Assembly: GCA_943328975.2 (NCBI GenBank)
Contig: CALQCC020000027.1
Location: forward strand, 1 to 60,672
Length of the DNA: 60,672 bases
Source of the DNA: Bordetella parapertussis
GTDB taxonomy: Bacteria > Acidobacteriota > Terriglobia > Bryobacterales > Bryobacteraceae
Direction: 5' to 3'
Positions 45,558-55,247 of this stretch are shown here, one piece after another. Position 1 is the first letter of the stretch, and each line of letters starts with the position of its first letter. Under the pieces are notes generated by a model. It had not been told where the DNA came from. It saw only the letters and a program-made list of their open reading frames with translations, and did no database searches. The position numbers and the translations under genes were made by a program.

Positions 45558-47618
45558 ATGCGCCCAACCCTGTTACGCATCGCCCCCTTTGCGCTTTTTT
45601 TGATAACGCTCATAGGTTGTTCCACTCCGGCACCAGTGGAAACAAAGCAGGCCGCCCCGACCGACAGCCGCCAGTATCTTTTGGAACGCGTGGACGACGC
45701 GGCTATCGTCCAGCTCTACGCGGACGGATTCGAGAAGTTGTCGTTGAAAGACAAGACGCTGCTGTGGCATCTCTATCAGGCTGCGATCGCGGGGCGAGAC
45801 ATTTACTACGACCAGCAGAACGCGCACGCGTTGGACATGCGGGATACGTTCGAGGCTATCCTTTCGCGTACGGATACGTTCGATAAGCCCACGGCGGAGG
45901 CGATCCAGAAATACGCGAAGCTTTTCTGGGTCAATAGCGGCCCGTACAACAACCTGACGGCTCGGAAGTTCGTGTTGGAATCGACACCCGAGGCCTTTGT
46001 GGCCGCCGCGAAAGCCGCTGCTGCTGCCGGAGTTGTGTTCCCCACGGGTCCGAAGGAAACGCTGGATGCTTTACTGGATCGGCTGAAGCAGATGTTCTTC
46101 GACCCCACCTTCGAGCCTTCGATCACGACGAAGACGCCCGAGCCGGGTAGCGACATTCTCACTGCGAGCCACAACAACTTGTATCAAGGGGTCGCACTGA
46201 AGGATCTGGCGGGATTCAAGGAGAAGTATCCGCTGAACTCGCGACTGGTCAAGAAGAACGGCAAGCTGGTGGAGGAACCGTACAAGGTCGGGGGCCGCTA
46301 CGACGCGCAACTGCGGGAGATCGTGAAGCACCTGGATGCCGCCGCGGGATTCGCGACGGAGCCGATGGCGAAGGCGCTGCATGCTCTTGCTAAGTGGTAC
46401 CGGACGGGCGACGCTGCGGATCGTCGCGACTATGACATCGCATGGGTGGCCGACAATGCATCGCCAATCGACACAATCAACGGCTTTACCGAGGTCTATC
46501 TCGACGCGCGCGGCGTGAAGGGCTCGTGGGAATCGGTGGTGTTCTTCGTGGATCCGGTTAAGACGGAAGGCATCAAGAAGCTGGCGGCCGACGCGCAATG
46601 GTTTGAAGATCGCATGCCGTGGGACGCGAAGTTTCGCAAGTCCGGCGTGAAGGGGATTACCGCGAACGCCATCAGCGTCGTGATCGAAACGGGCGACGCT
46701 GGTCCAGTGACGCCGATCGGCATCAACTTGCCCAACGATTCTTCGGTGCGCGAACAATTCGGCAGCAAGTCGGTGTCGCTCTCGAACGTGGTGGAGGCTT
46801 ATGACAAGTCGTCCGATCCAGGTCTGCGCAGCGAGTTTAGCTGGGCTCCCGATGAAGCCGCTCGCACCGAGAAGTGGGGGAGCCTCGCCAGCGAACTGGT
46901 GACCAACATGCACGAAGTCATCGGGCATGCCTCGGGCAAGTTGGAGGAGAAGCTGCAGGGCAAGCCGGAACTCGCGCTGAAGGAGTATTATTCGGCGTTG
47001 GAAGAAGGCCGCGCGGATTTGGTGGGGCTGTATTTCCTGGCCGATCCGAAGCTGGCCGAGTTGAGCTTGTTGCCCGCGGCGAGTCAAGCGGAGATCGTGA
47101 AGACCGAATACGAAAGCTACACGCGCAATGCACTGGTGCAACTGCGCCGCGTACGCGAGGGATCCACCATTGAAGAAGATCACATGCGCAATCGGCAAAT
47201 GGTGGTGCGCTGGATCATGGCCAACACCAAGGCGATCGAAACGCGAACTCGCGACAACAAGACTTACTACGTGATGGGGGATCAGGCGGCGTTCCGCGAA
47301 GGTGTGGGCAAGCTGCTCGCTGAAGTGCAACGGATTAAGGCGGAAGGCGATTTCGCAGCGGGCAAGAAATTGTTCGACGACTACGGCGTGCACTTTGAGC
47401 CGAAACTGAGGGATGAGATTGTGGCTCGGGTGGCGGCACTGAAATTGCCGTCGTACACAGGTTTTGTGATGCCCAAGCTGCAAGCCGTCACAGGCGAGAA
47501 TGGATCGGTCAAGGACGTGGCAATCTCCTATCCGCGGGACTTGACGGCCCAGATGCTGGAGTTTGCGGCAGCGACGAAGTCCTCCAGAGAAGCGTTCCGG
47601 GCAGCCGAGCGGCGCTAG
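45558..47618 (+). CDS. dipeptidyl peptidase III (M49) lipoprotein
   Basis: The 686-residue protein has a lipobox LIGC with lipidated C21, so it is probably anchored in a membrane facing the periplasm. The M49 zinc motif is HEVIGH (H452, H457) and the second motif EEGRAD begins at E482, the diagnostic DPP III pair. It removes dipeptides from the N-terminus of short peptides. Length is close to the family norm. The ATG at 45558 is chosen because it gives the lipoprotein signal directly; the upstream ATG at 45516 does not. Confidence 0.93.
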   Translation: MRPTLLRIAPFALFLITLIGCSTPAPVETKQAAPTDSRQYLLERVDDAAIVQLYADGFEKLSLKDKTLLWHLYQAAIAGRDIYYDQQNAHALDMRDTFEAILSRTDTFDKPTAEAIQKYAKLFWVNSGPYNNLTARKFVLESTPEAFVAAAKAAAAAGVVFPTGPKETLDALLDRLKQMFFDPTFEPSITTKTPEPGSDILTASHNNLYQGVALKDLAGFKEKYPLNSRLVKKNGKLVEEPYKVGGRYDAQLREIVKHLDAAAGFATEPMAKALHALAKWYRTGDAADRRDYDIAWVADNASPIDTINGFTEVYLDARGVKGSWESVVFFVDPVKTEGIKKLAADAQWFEDRMPWDAKFRKSGVKGITANAISVVIETGDAGPVTPIGINLPNDSSVREQFGSKSVSLSNVVEAYDKSSDPGLRSEFSWAPDEAARTEKWGSLASELVTNMHEVIGHASGKLEEKLQGKPELALKEYYSALEEGRADLVGLYFLADPKLAELSLLPAASQAEIVKTEYESYTRNALVQLRRVREGSTIEEDHMRNRQMVVRWIMANTKAIETRTRDNKTYYVMGDQAAFREGVGKLLAEVQRIKAEGDFAAGKKLFDDYGVHFEPKLRDEIVARVAALKLPSYTGFVMPKLQAVTGENGSVKDVAISYPRDLTAQMLEFAAATKSSREAFRAAERR

Positions 47619-47666
47619 GCGGGCCAAGAGTATGGTATTCTGACCCGCGAACCGGGAGGTGTACGA

Positions 47667-48107
47667 ATGAGTTGGAGACAAGTGGTGGCGGCCTTCGCCA
47701 TCAGTGCTGGATTAGTGTGGTTTGGCGTGCCGAGTGTGGCCCAAACCGGCAACGTATTTAAAGGACGCCTTTCGAAAGTTCCTGTGGACGCGAAGATGGT
47801 GCCCATCATTATTGGCGTCGGGAACGCGACGGCAACGCTCAACGGAACACGCGTGACCATCGCCGCAACGTTTGAAGGCATGGGATCGCCTGCCACGGTG
47901 GCCCGCCTGCACGAAGCCAAGTATCGCGGCATTCACGGGCCGGTAATCGCGGAACTAGAAGTCACCAAGGCGGCGACGGGAACCGTCACCGGTCAGGTCA
48001 ATCTCACGCCGGAGCAGATTACGTCGTTGAAGGCTGGCAAATTGTACGTCCAAATTCATTCCCAGGCGGGCCCGGAAGGCCACCTGTGGGGCTTCTTGTT
48101 GCCGTAA
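47667..48107 (+). CDS. exported CHRD domain protein
   Basis: The 146-residue protein has a signal peptide (VVAAFAISAGLVWFGVPSVAQ) and a CHRD domain (VFKGRLSKVPV, TATLNGTRVTIAATFEG, VNLTPEQITSLKAGKLYVQIHS, GHLWGFLLP). CHRD is a beta-sandwich of unknown role found in secreted bacterial proteins and chordin. GGGAGGTGTACGA precedes the ATG. It lies 12 bases before the cytochrome-PQQ dehydrogenase gene, so the two are likely cotranscribed. Confidence 0.88.
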   Translation: MSWRQVVAAFAISAGLVWFGVPSVAQTGNVFKGRLSKVPVDAKMVPIIIGVGNATATLNGTRVTIAATFEGMGSPATVARLHEAKYRGIHGPVIAELEVTKAATGTVTGQVNLTPEQITSLKAGKLYVQIHSQAGPEGHLWGFLLP

Positions 48108-48119
48108 GGAGATTTAACC

Positions 48120-50291
48120 ATGAACATCAATAAGACTTTGACTGTCACCCTGGCCGGCGTTGTGAGCGCGGCCGTAATTCTCTTCACGGGCGACCTGACG
48201 GCACAGCAGGCTCGTCCTGCAGGCCCGTTCACCGCGGCGCAGGTCGCAGCTGGCAAGGCTGCGTACGAGAAAAATTGCTCGTCGTGCCATCTGCCGACAC
48301 TGGCGGGCAGCGGCGACGCATCGGCATTGGCCGGCACGCCGTTCATGGCGGGCTGGGGCGCGCGCAATGCGGGCCAACTGCACAGCTTCATTCAAAGCTC
48401 CATGCCGCCGACCGCGGCGAACAGCCTGGGAGCGGAGACATATCTCGCCATCACGGCGTACATTCTCGATCGGAATGGCGCGACCGGTGGAAACCAGGCG
48501 CTGGCCGCGAATAACACCACCACCATCGGCTTGATCGCCAACGGTCAACCCGCGGGTGACGCTGCCGCAAAAGGCGGCAAAGGTAAAGCGGCTCCCGATG
48601 CCAACGCGAAGGGCCGAGGCGTAATCGCCGCGGCTGCGCCGAAAGGCATCACGCGTGCCGGAGAAGTGAAGAACTACGTTCCGGTGACGGACGCGATGTT
48701 GAAGAATCCTCCGGCCAGCGACTGGCTGATGATTCGCGGCAACCAGGCCGCCCATAACTTCAGCACGCTGGATCAAATCAACGTCAATAACGCGAAGGGT
48801 CTGCAACTGGTGTGGAGCTGGTCGATGAACAACACCGGCACCAATCAGCCCGCGCCCATCGTTCACAACGGCGTCATGTACTTGAACAACACCGGGAACA
48901 TCCTGCAAGCGCTGGATGCCAAGACCGGCGATTTGATCTGGGAGCACACCTACGGCTCCAATGCCAACGCGGCTTCGCAACGCGGCATCTCGATCTACCA
49001 GGACAAGATCATCCTGTCCACATCGGATGCGCACCTGATGGCCTTCGACGCACGCAACGGCAAGCAGTTGTGGGACGTCACGATGGGCGATCGTTCGCAG
49101 GGCAACTACAGCACCTCCAGCGGACCCATCGTCTACAACGGCAAGGTCATCCAGGGCATCGGCGGCTGCCAGGCCTATCGCGACGATGAGAAGTGCTTCA
49201 TCAGCGCCTATGACGTCAACACCGGCAAGTTGATCTGGAAGTTTGAGACCATCGCCCGCGCAGGCCAACCCGGCGGCGACACCTGGGGCGAGTTGCCGAC
49301 CACCTTCCGCGCGGGCGGCGAAACCTGGATCACCGGCAGCATCGACGCCGACGCGAACACCACCTACTGGGGCGTCGCGCAGGCCAAGCCGTGGTTCCGC
49401 ATCAGCCGCGGATCAGGCAACGGTTCGACGTTGTACGCGAATTCCACCGTCGCGCTGGATCTCGACACCGGCAAGCTGAAGTGGTACTACTCGCACGCAC
49501 CCGGCGAAACGCTCGACTTCGACGAAGTCTTCGAGCGCATCCTGGTGGACGACATGGGCCAGAAGCTGGTCTTCAGCGCCGGCAAGGTCGGCATCTTGTG
49601 GAAGCTGGATCGCACCACGGGCAAGTATCAGGGCCACAAAGAAATGGTGTTCCAGAACGTCTACGATTCGTTCGACAAGACCACGGGCGAGCCGCACTAT
49701 CGCAACGATCTGGTGGAACAGCAGCTCGGAAACTGGTACCCCGCGTGCCCGTCGAGCGACGGCGGTCACAACTGGCAGGCGATGTCGTATCACAAGCCGA
49801 CCAATGCGATCATCGCTCCGCTAACTCAGGCGTGCCAGGAATGGTTCCCGCAAGAAGTGGCGAAGGTCGCGGGCGGCGGCAACGGTGGCGGCGCGCTGCG
49901 CAAGTTCATGGAGATGCCGGGTTCGAACGGCAACATGGGCAAGCTGGCGTCCTACGACGTGCGCACGCTCGCGGAAAAGTGGAAGCTGGAACAACGCGCA
50001 ACGTTCATGACCAGCGTGCTGACCACTGCCGGCAACTTGGCGTTCGTCGGCGACCTGAATCGCGAGTTTAAGGCGATCGATGTGCGCAACGGCAATATCG
50101 TGTGGAAGAGCCGGCTCATTGCATCCGTGCAGGGCTACCCACTGACCTTTAGCGTCGGCGGCAAGCAGTACGTTGCCGTCACCACCGGTCAGGGCGGCGG
50201 CAGTCCGCGCCAAGTCCCCAGCTGGGTGGCGCCGGAACTCGAACCGGGCCAGCAGGGCCATGCGGTGTACGTGTTCGCACTGCCGGAGTAA
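48120..50291 (+). CDS. quinohaemoprotein dehydrogenase: N-terminal cytochrome c fused to PQQ beta-propeller
   Basis: The 723-residue exported protein has a signal peptide, a cytochrome c domain with CSSCH at residues 53-57 and a distal-ligand candidate in SSMPPTA, and an Ala/Lys-rich linker ([16 protein letters not shown]). A PQQ-type propeller follows from about residue 200 ([59 protein letters not shown]). The cytochrome is N-terminal rather than C-terminal as in classic quinohaemoprotein alcohol dehydrogenases. It should pass electrons within the chain. AAGGAGA precedes the ATG. Confidence 0.9.
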   Translation: MNINKTLTVTLAGVVSAAVILFTGDLTAQQARPAGPFTAAQVAAGKAAYEKNCSSCHLPTLAGSGDASALAGTPFMAGWGARNAGQLHSFIQSSMPPTAANSLGAETYLAITAYILDRNGATGGNQALAANNTTTIGLIANGQPAGDAAAKGGKGKAAPDANAKGRGVIAAAAPKGITRAGEVKNYVPVTDAMLKNPPASDWLMIRGNQAAHNFSTLDQINVNNAKGLQLVWSWSMNNTGTNQPAPIVHNGVMYLNNTGNILQALDAKTGDLIWEHTYGSNANAASQRGISIYQDKIILSTSDAHLMAFDARNGKQLWDVTMGDRSQGNYSTSSGPIVYNGKVIQGIGGCQAYRDDEKCFISAYDVNTGKLIWKFETIARAGQPGGDTWGELPTTFRAGGETWITGSIDADANTTYWGVAQAKPWFRISRGSGNGSTLYANSTVALDLDTGKLKWYYSHAPGETLDFDEVFERILVDDMGQKLVFSAGKVGILWKLDRTTGKYQGHKEMVFQNVYDSFDKTTGEPHYRNDLVEQQLGNWYPACPSSDGGHNWQAMSYHKPTNAIIAPLTQACQEWFPQEVAKVAGGGNGGGALRKFMEMPGSNGNMGKLASYDVRTLAEKWKLEQRATFMTSVLTTAGNLAFVGDLNREFKAIDVRNGNIVWKSRLIASVQGYPLTFSVGGKQYVAVTTGQGGGSPRQVPSWVAPELEPGQQGHAVYVFALPE

Positions 50292-50304
50292 CAGTCCATC
50301 TAAC

Positions 50305-50336
50305 GCGAGGGGAGCTTTCGTGCGCGCCCCTCGCGC
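50305..50336 (+). terminator. probable terminator-like hairpin after the quinohaemoprotein gene
   Basis: A perfect 9-bp inverted repeat, CGCGAGGGG (50305-50313) and CCCCTCGCG (50328-50336), has a 14-base loop. It lies 14 bases after the stop codon and 16 bases before the DinB start. No T-tract follows, so it may stabilise the 3' end or pause polymerase rather than terminate alone. Confidence 0.5.
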
Positions 50337-50351
50337 TACAATATCCGCAGT

Positions 50352-50906
50352 ATGCGCACAGCCATCGTCCTCACCCTCCTCGCCTCCTCCACTGTCTTCG
50401 CCCAAGGCCCAGCCCGCGAACAAACTCTTTCACAGGTCTTTGACGGCCAAGTCAGCACCATCGAACGCGAAGTCCTCGGGCTCGCTCAGAAGATGCCGGG
50501 CGATAAGTACAACTTTGCTCCGGCCACCGGCACTCCTCCTGCGGGAATCTTTGATGGCGTCCGCACGTTCGGATTACAGGTGCGCCACATCGCGACGGTG
50601 ATGTATCAGCTTTCGTCAACGATCCTCGGTGAGAAGAACCCGGTGGACATGGGCACGGATGAAAACGGCGCGAACACGCTGCAGACGAAGGAACAGATCC
50701 TCGCCTACTTCCAGAGCTCCATCGCGTATGCGCACAAGGCGATGAAGAGCATCACGCCGGAAAACCAGGCGACCAAGGCGGGAACGGCGGCGTTCATGGG
50801 GCTGCATAGCTACGACCACTACGGACAGATGGTGGTGTACGCGCGGCTGAACGGCGTGATTCCGGGCGGCGCTCCGGTGGGTGCGGCGAAGGGCAAGGCT
50901 AAGTAG
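50352..50906 (+). CDS. exported DinB-family four-helix protein
   Basis: The 184-residue protein has a signal peptide (AIVLTLLASSTVFAQ) and a DinB-like four-helix bundle with metal-site candidates in FGLQVRHIATVMYQLS and LHSYDHYGQMVVYARL. DinB proteins are usually cytoplasmic metal-dependent thiol-linked enzymes, so an exported form is slightly unusual but common in this phylum. The C-terminal tail is Gly/Ala/Lys-rich. It is five bases upstream of the next gene. Confidence 0.82.
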   Translation: MRTAIVLTLLASSTVFAQGPAREQTLSQVFDGQVSTIEREVLGLAQKMPGDKYNFAPATGTPPAGIFDGVRTFGLQVRHIATVMYQLSSTILGEKNPVDMGTDENGANTLQTKEQILAYFQSSIAYAHKAMKSITPENQATKAGTAAFMGLHSYDHYGQMVVYARLNGVIPGGAPVGAAKGKAK

Positions 50907-50911
50907 GCGGC

Positions 50912-52015
50912 ATGGGCCCCGTCGAAGAGGCAGCGCTCGCGCTGCTGAGTGAAAAGGCGGAGGCGCAAAAGTTTGAAGAGCTGCTTGAGGACATCAGGCA
51001 CTCCTTTTCCATGACGCCCGATCGCTGGCTTTCTTGTGTTAAGGCACTCTGCGCGATTGTAACGTCCAACCTTGAATGGATGCCGCCCACTGGCAGGACG
51101 GACTGGGTGACGATTAAGGCCAAGAACCGCTTGATACAGGCGGTGACTTCGGGTTTGCCCACGCCCCCACCTGCTTATGGGGCAGTGGAGGCGGCGGCGC
51201 GACCGTTCATTGAGTGGCTCGCTAAGCAGGACGACTACGAGGTATTAGACTTTTGCTGGAACGTTTGGGAGCGGTGTACGATTGGATCGGGAAGCAAGGA
51301 ACCCGTCTACGCGCTACACCGGTTAGGACGCCTTGAAGGCGAGTTTTCCGTGGACAACATCGCTCTGGCGGTTTCTTTCGCTAGAGAAGTTCGCGCAATG
51401 GATCGTTGGCCCGAGGAGCGATGGCCGTTCGTCAAGTGGAATCGCGATGCCGAGGTGTACTGGGCCGCGATGGACCATTCAAGCTACATAGTTCGTGCCT
51501 CCGCCGCCCACGCTTTAGGACGCTTGTTCCTGGGGTGCATGAAAAATGGCTCGGCGAATGTGACGCCAGTAAACGAACTCATGGAGAAGATCGGCGCAGT
51601 GGAGCGGAAAACTCCCGGAATCGCGGGGGCCTTTCTTCAAGGATCTGAGTGGAATTCCGGTAGGTGGTCCGACTTCGTGGGCGACTTCGACATGCGTCGT
51701 TGGATGCTCGACACTCTGCGCGACTCAAAACGGGAGCGCGATGCTCCTGGTCAGCAGGCATTGGAATTCTATGCGCACGAATTGTTTCAGAGCGATCCTG
51801 ATGCCATTCGAGAGCTGCTCGTCATGGGACGGTCCACGCTGGCGGTTTGGACGGCTACGCAGGACCCGGCGCACATTGAGAAACTTCGGGAAGTTCTCGA
51901 CACCATGGCGAGTTCTGAAAACGCCGAAGTCGCGGAGGCGATCCAAGCATATCTGTCAGAGCCCTACCACCACGCGGGGACCGAGTTCTTAACGGAGAGA
52001 CCTTTCGGCAACTGA
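50912..52015 (+). CDS. cytoplasmic protein of unknown function with HEAT-like helices
   Basis: A 367-residue mostly alpha-helical protein with no signal peptide or membrane helix. Segments such as YIVRASAAHALGRLFLG and MRRWMLDTLRDSKRERDAPG resemble HEAT/armadillo-like repeats. I recognise no family. Its tryptophan content and drop in codon bias relative to the neighbours suggest an accessory gene. It starts five bases after the DinB stop and is convergent with the MBL gene (four bases between stops). Confidence 0.65.
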   Translation: MGPVEEAALALLSEKAEAQKFEELLEDIRHSFSMTPDRWLSCVKALCAIVTSNLEWMPPTGRTDWVTIKAKNRLIQAVTSGLPTPPPAYGAVEAAARPFIEWLAKQDDYEVLDFCWNVWERCTIGSGSKEPVYALHRLGRLEGEFSVDNIALAVSFAREVRAMDRWPEERWPFVKWNRDAEVYWAAMDHSSYIVRASAAHALGRLFLGCMKNGSANVTPVNELMEKIGAVERKTPGIAGAFLQGSEWNSGRWSDFVGDFDMRRWMLDTLRDSKRERDAPGQQALEFYAHELFQSDPDAIRELLVMGRSTLAVWTATQDPAHIEKLREVLDTMASSENAEVAEAIQAYLSEPYHHAGTEFLTERPFGN

Positions 52016-52019
52016 CCGC

Positions 52020-52883
52020 CTACTCGTAAAACGCCGGAGCCTTGTTCAACTTCGCGTGCGTGGTCTCATCGTGCTCGATCCACATTTGCGCGCCCGACTG
52101 TTTCACGAATGCATCCACGGCCTTGCGCGTGACGCGGGTCATGGCGGCGTCGCCGTCGAAGGTTGGCACGCGATCTAGCGTCTTCTCTTCGGGATAGTGA
52201 TAGAGATCGCCAGCCAGCAACACGGGGCCGAGCTTGGCCAACTTCAGAAAGAGCATCTGGTGTCCCGGCGTGTGGCCTGGGGCGTACTTGATGACCACCG
52301 TTCCATCGCCGAACACGTCCTTATCTTCGCCCTTGAGCAGAATCGTCTTGGCGTCTTTCAGCTTGGAATAACTCCCTCGTTGCTGAATGCCCGCGGGAGC
52401 GCCGTCGAACATAGCGTGCCATTCGGGCTCCTGCACGATCCACGTCGAACCGGCGAACGCGTTGGCGTTGGCAGTGTGGTCGGAATGATAATGCGACAGG
52501 GCGAAGTAGGTAATGTCGGAGGGTTTGTAGCCGATGGCGGCCAACTGCGGCAGCAACTTCTTTGAGGCCCCGAAGACACCCGATGTCGCGGGTTTGCCAT
52601 CGGCGGGAAAGGCTTCATCGGCGATCTGGCCGGCATCCCAGAGCAGCGTGCCGCGCGAATGGACGATGAGGTAACACGGCGTCACCAACGTGATGGGGCC
52701 TTTGATCTCTTCCGCTTTCAAATTGTACAGAGAGGGATTCATCGCGCCGATAGTGCCGCAGTCCAAGATGTAGAGGCGAAGTGGGCGCTGCGTTTGACCA
52801 AAGGCGGTCATCGCGAGCAACAAACCAAGCATCCAGGTGTAAAGGCTTCGCCCAGCGTAACGATTTTGCATGCGGACCAGCAT
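52020..52883 (-). CDS. exported metallo-beta-lactamase fold hydrolase (N-acyl homoserine lactonase-like)
   Basis: The 287-residue protein has a signal peptide (LYTWMLGLLLAMTAFGQ) and the MBL fold. The zinc motif HYHSDH starts at residue 131, with further ligands in PGHTPGHQ and LAGDLYH; a WDAGQI segment and a C-terminal WIEHDETTH match AiiA-type lactonases. It may open lactone rings, possibly quorum signals, but other lactones or esters are equally possible. It is divergent from the TIGR03437 protein gene. Confidence 0.85.
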   Translation of the reverse strand: MLVRMQNRYAGRSLYTWMLGLLLAMTAFGQTQRPLRLYILDCGTIGAMNPSLYNLKAEEIKGPITLVTPCYLIVHSRGTLLWDAGQIADEAFPADGKPATSGVFGASKKLLPQLAAIGYKPSDITYFALSHYHSDHTANANAFAGSTWIVQEPEWHAMFDGAPAGIQQRGSYSKLKDAKTILLKGEDKDVFGDGTVVIKYAPGHTPGHQMLFLKLAKLGPVLLAGDLYHYPEEKTLDRVPTFDGDAAMTRVTRKAVDAFVKQSGAQMWIEHDETTHAKLNKAPAFYE

Positions 52884-53001
52884 AACACCAGTGAGTCCAG
52901 TGGACCCGCCGTGTGCGGCGATGCGACCCGCTCCGCATGGCCGATCCTACGTACTTCCAACGTAAGACGAATGGTATAGTACGTGCTTACAAACTATCCA
53001 C

Positions 53002-55113
53002 ATGCGCCACTCCGTTTTTCTTCTCACGGCCCTCTTTGCGCCCGTACTCCTTCCGGCTCAAACGTTTCCATCCATCGCGGACGTTTCTAAATCCATCGGC
53101 ATCCTGCAAAGCGGGATGAAGATTGAGGCCATCACGGTAGACACTACCGGAAACGTTTACCTGGCTGGCACGAGTTCCTCGGGGTTTGATGCGGCCACAA
53201 CGCGACTGGGTCCGTTGGGGGACGTGGACTATTTCGTCATCAAGACAAACGCGACCGCCGACCAGGTCCTCTACGCCGCAGCCATCGGCGGCACCGGATC
53301 GGAATCATTGCGCGGGATCCAAGTGGATGCAACCGGAAACCTCTACCTAGTAGGGTCGACGACCTCGCGTGACCTCCCGTGGACGACGCAGATGAGTCCG
53401 TTGAGTCCATATGGGGCCGTCGCTCTGAAGTTAAACGCAGCAGGCAACGCGCTCACTTACGTCGCGCAGATGGGAAACAGCATGATCCCTCTGGCGTTTG
53501 ACATCGATTCCAGCGGAGCGGCCTTCATCGTAGGCGCCGCGAACGCACAGGACATTGCCACCACAGCGGGCGTGCTGAAGCCGGCACCGGCTGCGGGCGC
53601 GGGGATTGGCGACTATATGGGCTTCGTCGTGAAGCTGGCCCCGGCGGGCAACGTGTTTCAAACCGCGACTTACTTTGGCGCGGTCAACAAGAGCGTCGAG
53701 GCGGTCTCGGTCCGGTCAAACGGAATTCTGATCATCGCGGACGGAAGCATGGTGTTGTTGAATACAGGACTCTCGCAGCAGATCTCTTCGACCTCGATTG
53801 GCATGACTTCGGCACGGCTCGCTTTTGACGGCACTGGAAACATTCATCTGGCCGGCACGTCCACGGGCGTGGCGGGAGGATTCGTACTGCGGAAGTATGC
53901 CGCGGTGGGCCAAGCCCTCCTGCTCGACAAGACGTATCCGCTGGCTGCCAATGCTACCTCAGGCACGCCGCGTATGGCGGTTACCTCCTCGGGCCGCATC
54001 TATTTATTCGGACGACCCACGGCACCTAGCTTCCCTACCCTAAATGCCTCGCAGCCCTGCTTGGCGAATATCGCGGCACCGAACGGAGTCGCGGGACTCG
54101 CGCTGGTTGACAGTAGCGGAGGCCTCATCGGCAGCACCGGCGCTCCGATTCCGCCAGACCAAGCAGTCATGGTTCTGGATCCAAGCGGAAACGTGTTGCA
54201 CGCCACATTCACACCGATGGTTGTAGAACAAGCAGCCGTGGCACCCACCAACGGTCGCATTTATGCAGCCGCGAACGAAACGCTGTTCACTTCGCCGAAC
54301 CGCACCGCGTGGGTGGGGGTGGTACGTTTCAATCAGGATTTGATCCCGGTGGACAAAGTGTCGCCCTCCTGCATCGTGCATGGTGCGTCGTTCGCAGCCG
54401 TGCGCGTTAGCCCTGGAACACTCATGACCATCTTCGGCAGCCATTTGGGCCCGAATACCTTCACCAGTTTCACGCTCCCCGGCGGGATCGTGGAAAAGGT
54501 TCTAGGCGGGACGTCGGTCACGGTAGACGGAAAGCCGGCTCCCATGCTTTTCTCCTGGGACAAACAGATCAACTTCATCGTGCCGTGGACCGTCCGCACC
54601 GACGGCGCGGCGGTTCCCCTCTGCGCCACCTATGACGGAGCCACCACGTGCGTACAAGTGGGCACCACAACGGCCGTCATCGGAGCCTTCCAGCGCGGCG
54701 CGGTCACTGCGGCGCTCAACCAAAACAGCAGCATCCACGAAGTCAACAATCCGGCAGCGCCCGGCTCCGTCGTGCAACTTTTCATGACCGGATTCGGCGT
54801 TGTGGACGGAACGTTGGTCGAAGGCGGCGTAGCCGGTTCCACTTTGCAACTTGTGAAGGGCACGGTTACGGCCAGCACTGAGCCGCCGCCCACCGGCGGG
54901 TGCGGATTGTTTGTCTGTGCGGCCGCCGGCGGCCTGAGAACGGTGGATGTTGGATTCGCGGGGGCCGCTCCGGGCCTGGTGCTCGGCGTCAATCAAATCA
55001 ACATCAAGATTCCGGATGACATGCCCAGCGGACTGCAGACCTTCACCATTTCCTTCAAGCCCACCGGCGCGAAGGATGCAATTACCAGCACGGTGCAGAT
55101 CCAAGTTCGTTAA
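53002..55113 (+). CDS. exported SBBP-repeat protein with TIGR03437 C-terminal domain
   Basis: The 703-residue protein has a signal peptide (HSVFLLTALFAPVLLPAQ). SBBP-like propeller repeats follow at residues ~40-430 (ITVDTTGNVYLAGTSSSGF, IQVDATGNLYLVGSTTSRD). A C-terminal TIGR03437 domain runs from ~460-700, with HGASFAAVRVSPGTLMTIFG, LFSWDKQINFIVPW, VVQLFMTGFGVVDG and INIKIPDDMPSGLQ. That domain is, in my knowledge, expanded in Solibacter relatives and helps place the organism. It is probably secreted or surface-bound; function is unknown. Confidence 0.9.
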   Translation: MRHSVFLLTALFAPVLLPAQTFPSIADVSKSIGILQSGMKIEAITVDTTGNVYLAGTSSSGFDAATTRLGPLGDVDYFVIKTNATADQVLYAAAIGGTGSESLRGIQVDATGNLYLVGSTTSRDLPWTTQMSPLSPYGAVALKLNAAGNALTYVAQMGNSMIPLAFDIDSSGAAFIVGAANAQDIATTAGVLKPAPAAGAGIGDYMGFVVKLAPAGNVFQTATYFGAVNKSVEAVSVRSNGILIIADGSMVLLNTGLSQQISSTSIGMTSARLAFDGTGNIHLAGTSTGVAGGFVLRKYAAVGQALLLDKTYPLAANATSGTPRMAVTSSGRIYLFGRPTAPSFPTLNASQPCLANIAAPNGVAGLALVDSSGGLIGSTGAPIPPDQAVMVLDPSGNVLHATFTPMVVEQAAVAPTNGRIYAAANETLFTSPNRTAWVGVVRFNQDLIPVDKVSPSCIVHGASFAAVRVSPGTLMTIFGSHLGPNTFTSFTLPGGIVEKVLGGTSVTVDGKPAPMLFSWDKQINFIVPWTVRTDGAAVPLCATYDGATTCVQVGTTTAVIGAFQRGAVTAALNQNSSIHEVNNPAAPGSVVQLFMTGFGVVDGTLVEGGVAGSTLQLVKGTVTASTEPPPTGGCGLFVCAAAGGLRTVDVGFAGAAPGLVLGVNQINIKIPDDMPSGLQTFTISFKPTGAKDAITSTVQIQVR

Positions 55114-55120
55114 AAGGATA

Positions 55121-55150
55121 TTGACATTCCCTACCTCGGCGGGTTATCCA
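55121..55150 (+). promoter_or_regulatory. candidate promoter of tRNA-Cys
   Basis: A consensus -35 TTGACA at 55121-55126 is followed after 18 bases by TATCCA (55145-55150) as a weak -10. TATCCA also forms a 6-bp inverted repeat with TGGATA at 55152-55157. The mature tRNA starts 23 bases after the -10. Confidence 0.5.
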
Positions 55151-55172
55151 TTGGATAGGCCCGTCGTTCTGG

Positions 55173-55247
55173 GGCGCGGTAGCCAAGTGGTAAGGCAGAG
55201 GCCTGCAAAGCCTTTATTCGTCGGTTCGATCCCGACTCGCGCCTCCA
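55173..55247 (+). tRNA. tRNA-Cys (anticodon GCA)
   Basis: A complete cloverleaf can be folded by eye. The acceptor stem GGCGCGG pairs with TCGCGCC (one G-U), the D stem is GCC/GGC, and the anticodon stem GAGGC/GCCTT has loop CTGCAAA giving anticodon GCA. The T stem is GTCGG/CCGAC with TTCGATC. The discriminator is T, as expected for tRNA-Cys, and CCA is encoded at 55245-55247. The 3' part overlaps the end of the antisense tsaE gene. Confidence 0.96.

Noticed and set aside
46071-47681. 536-codon antisense frame over the DPP III gene
   Set aside because: The sense strand carries both M49 motifs in frame; the antisense product has no domain.
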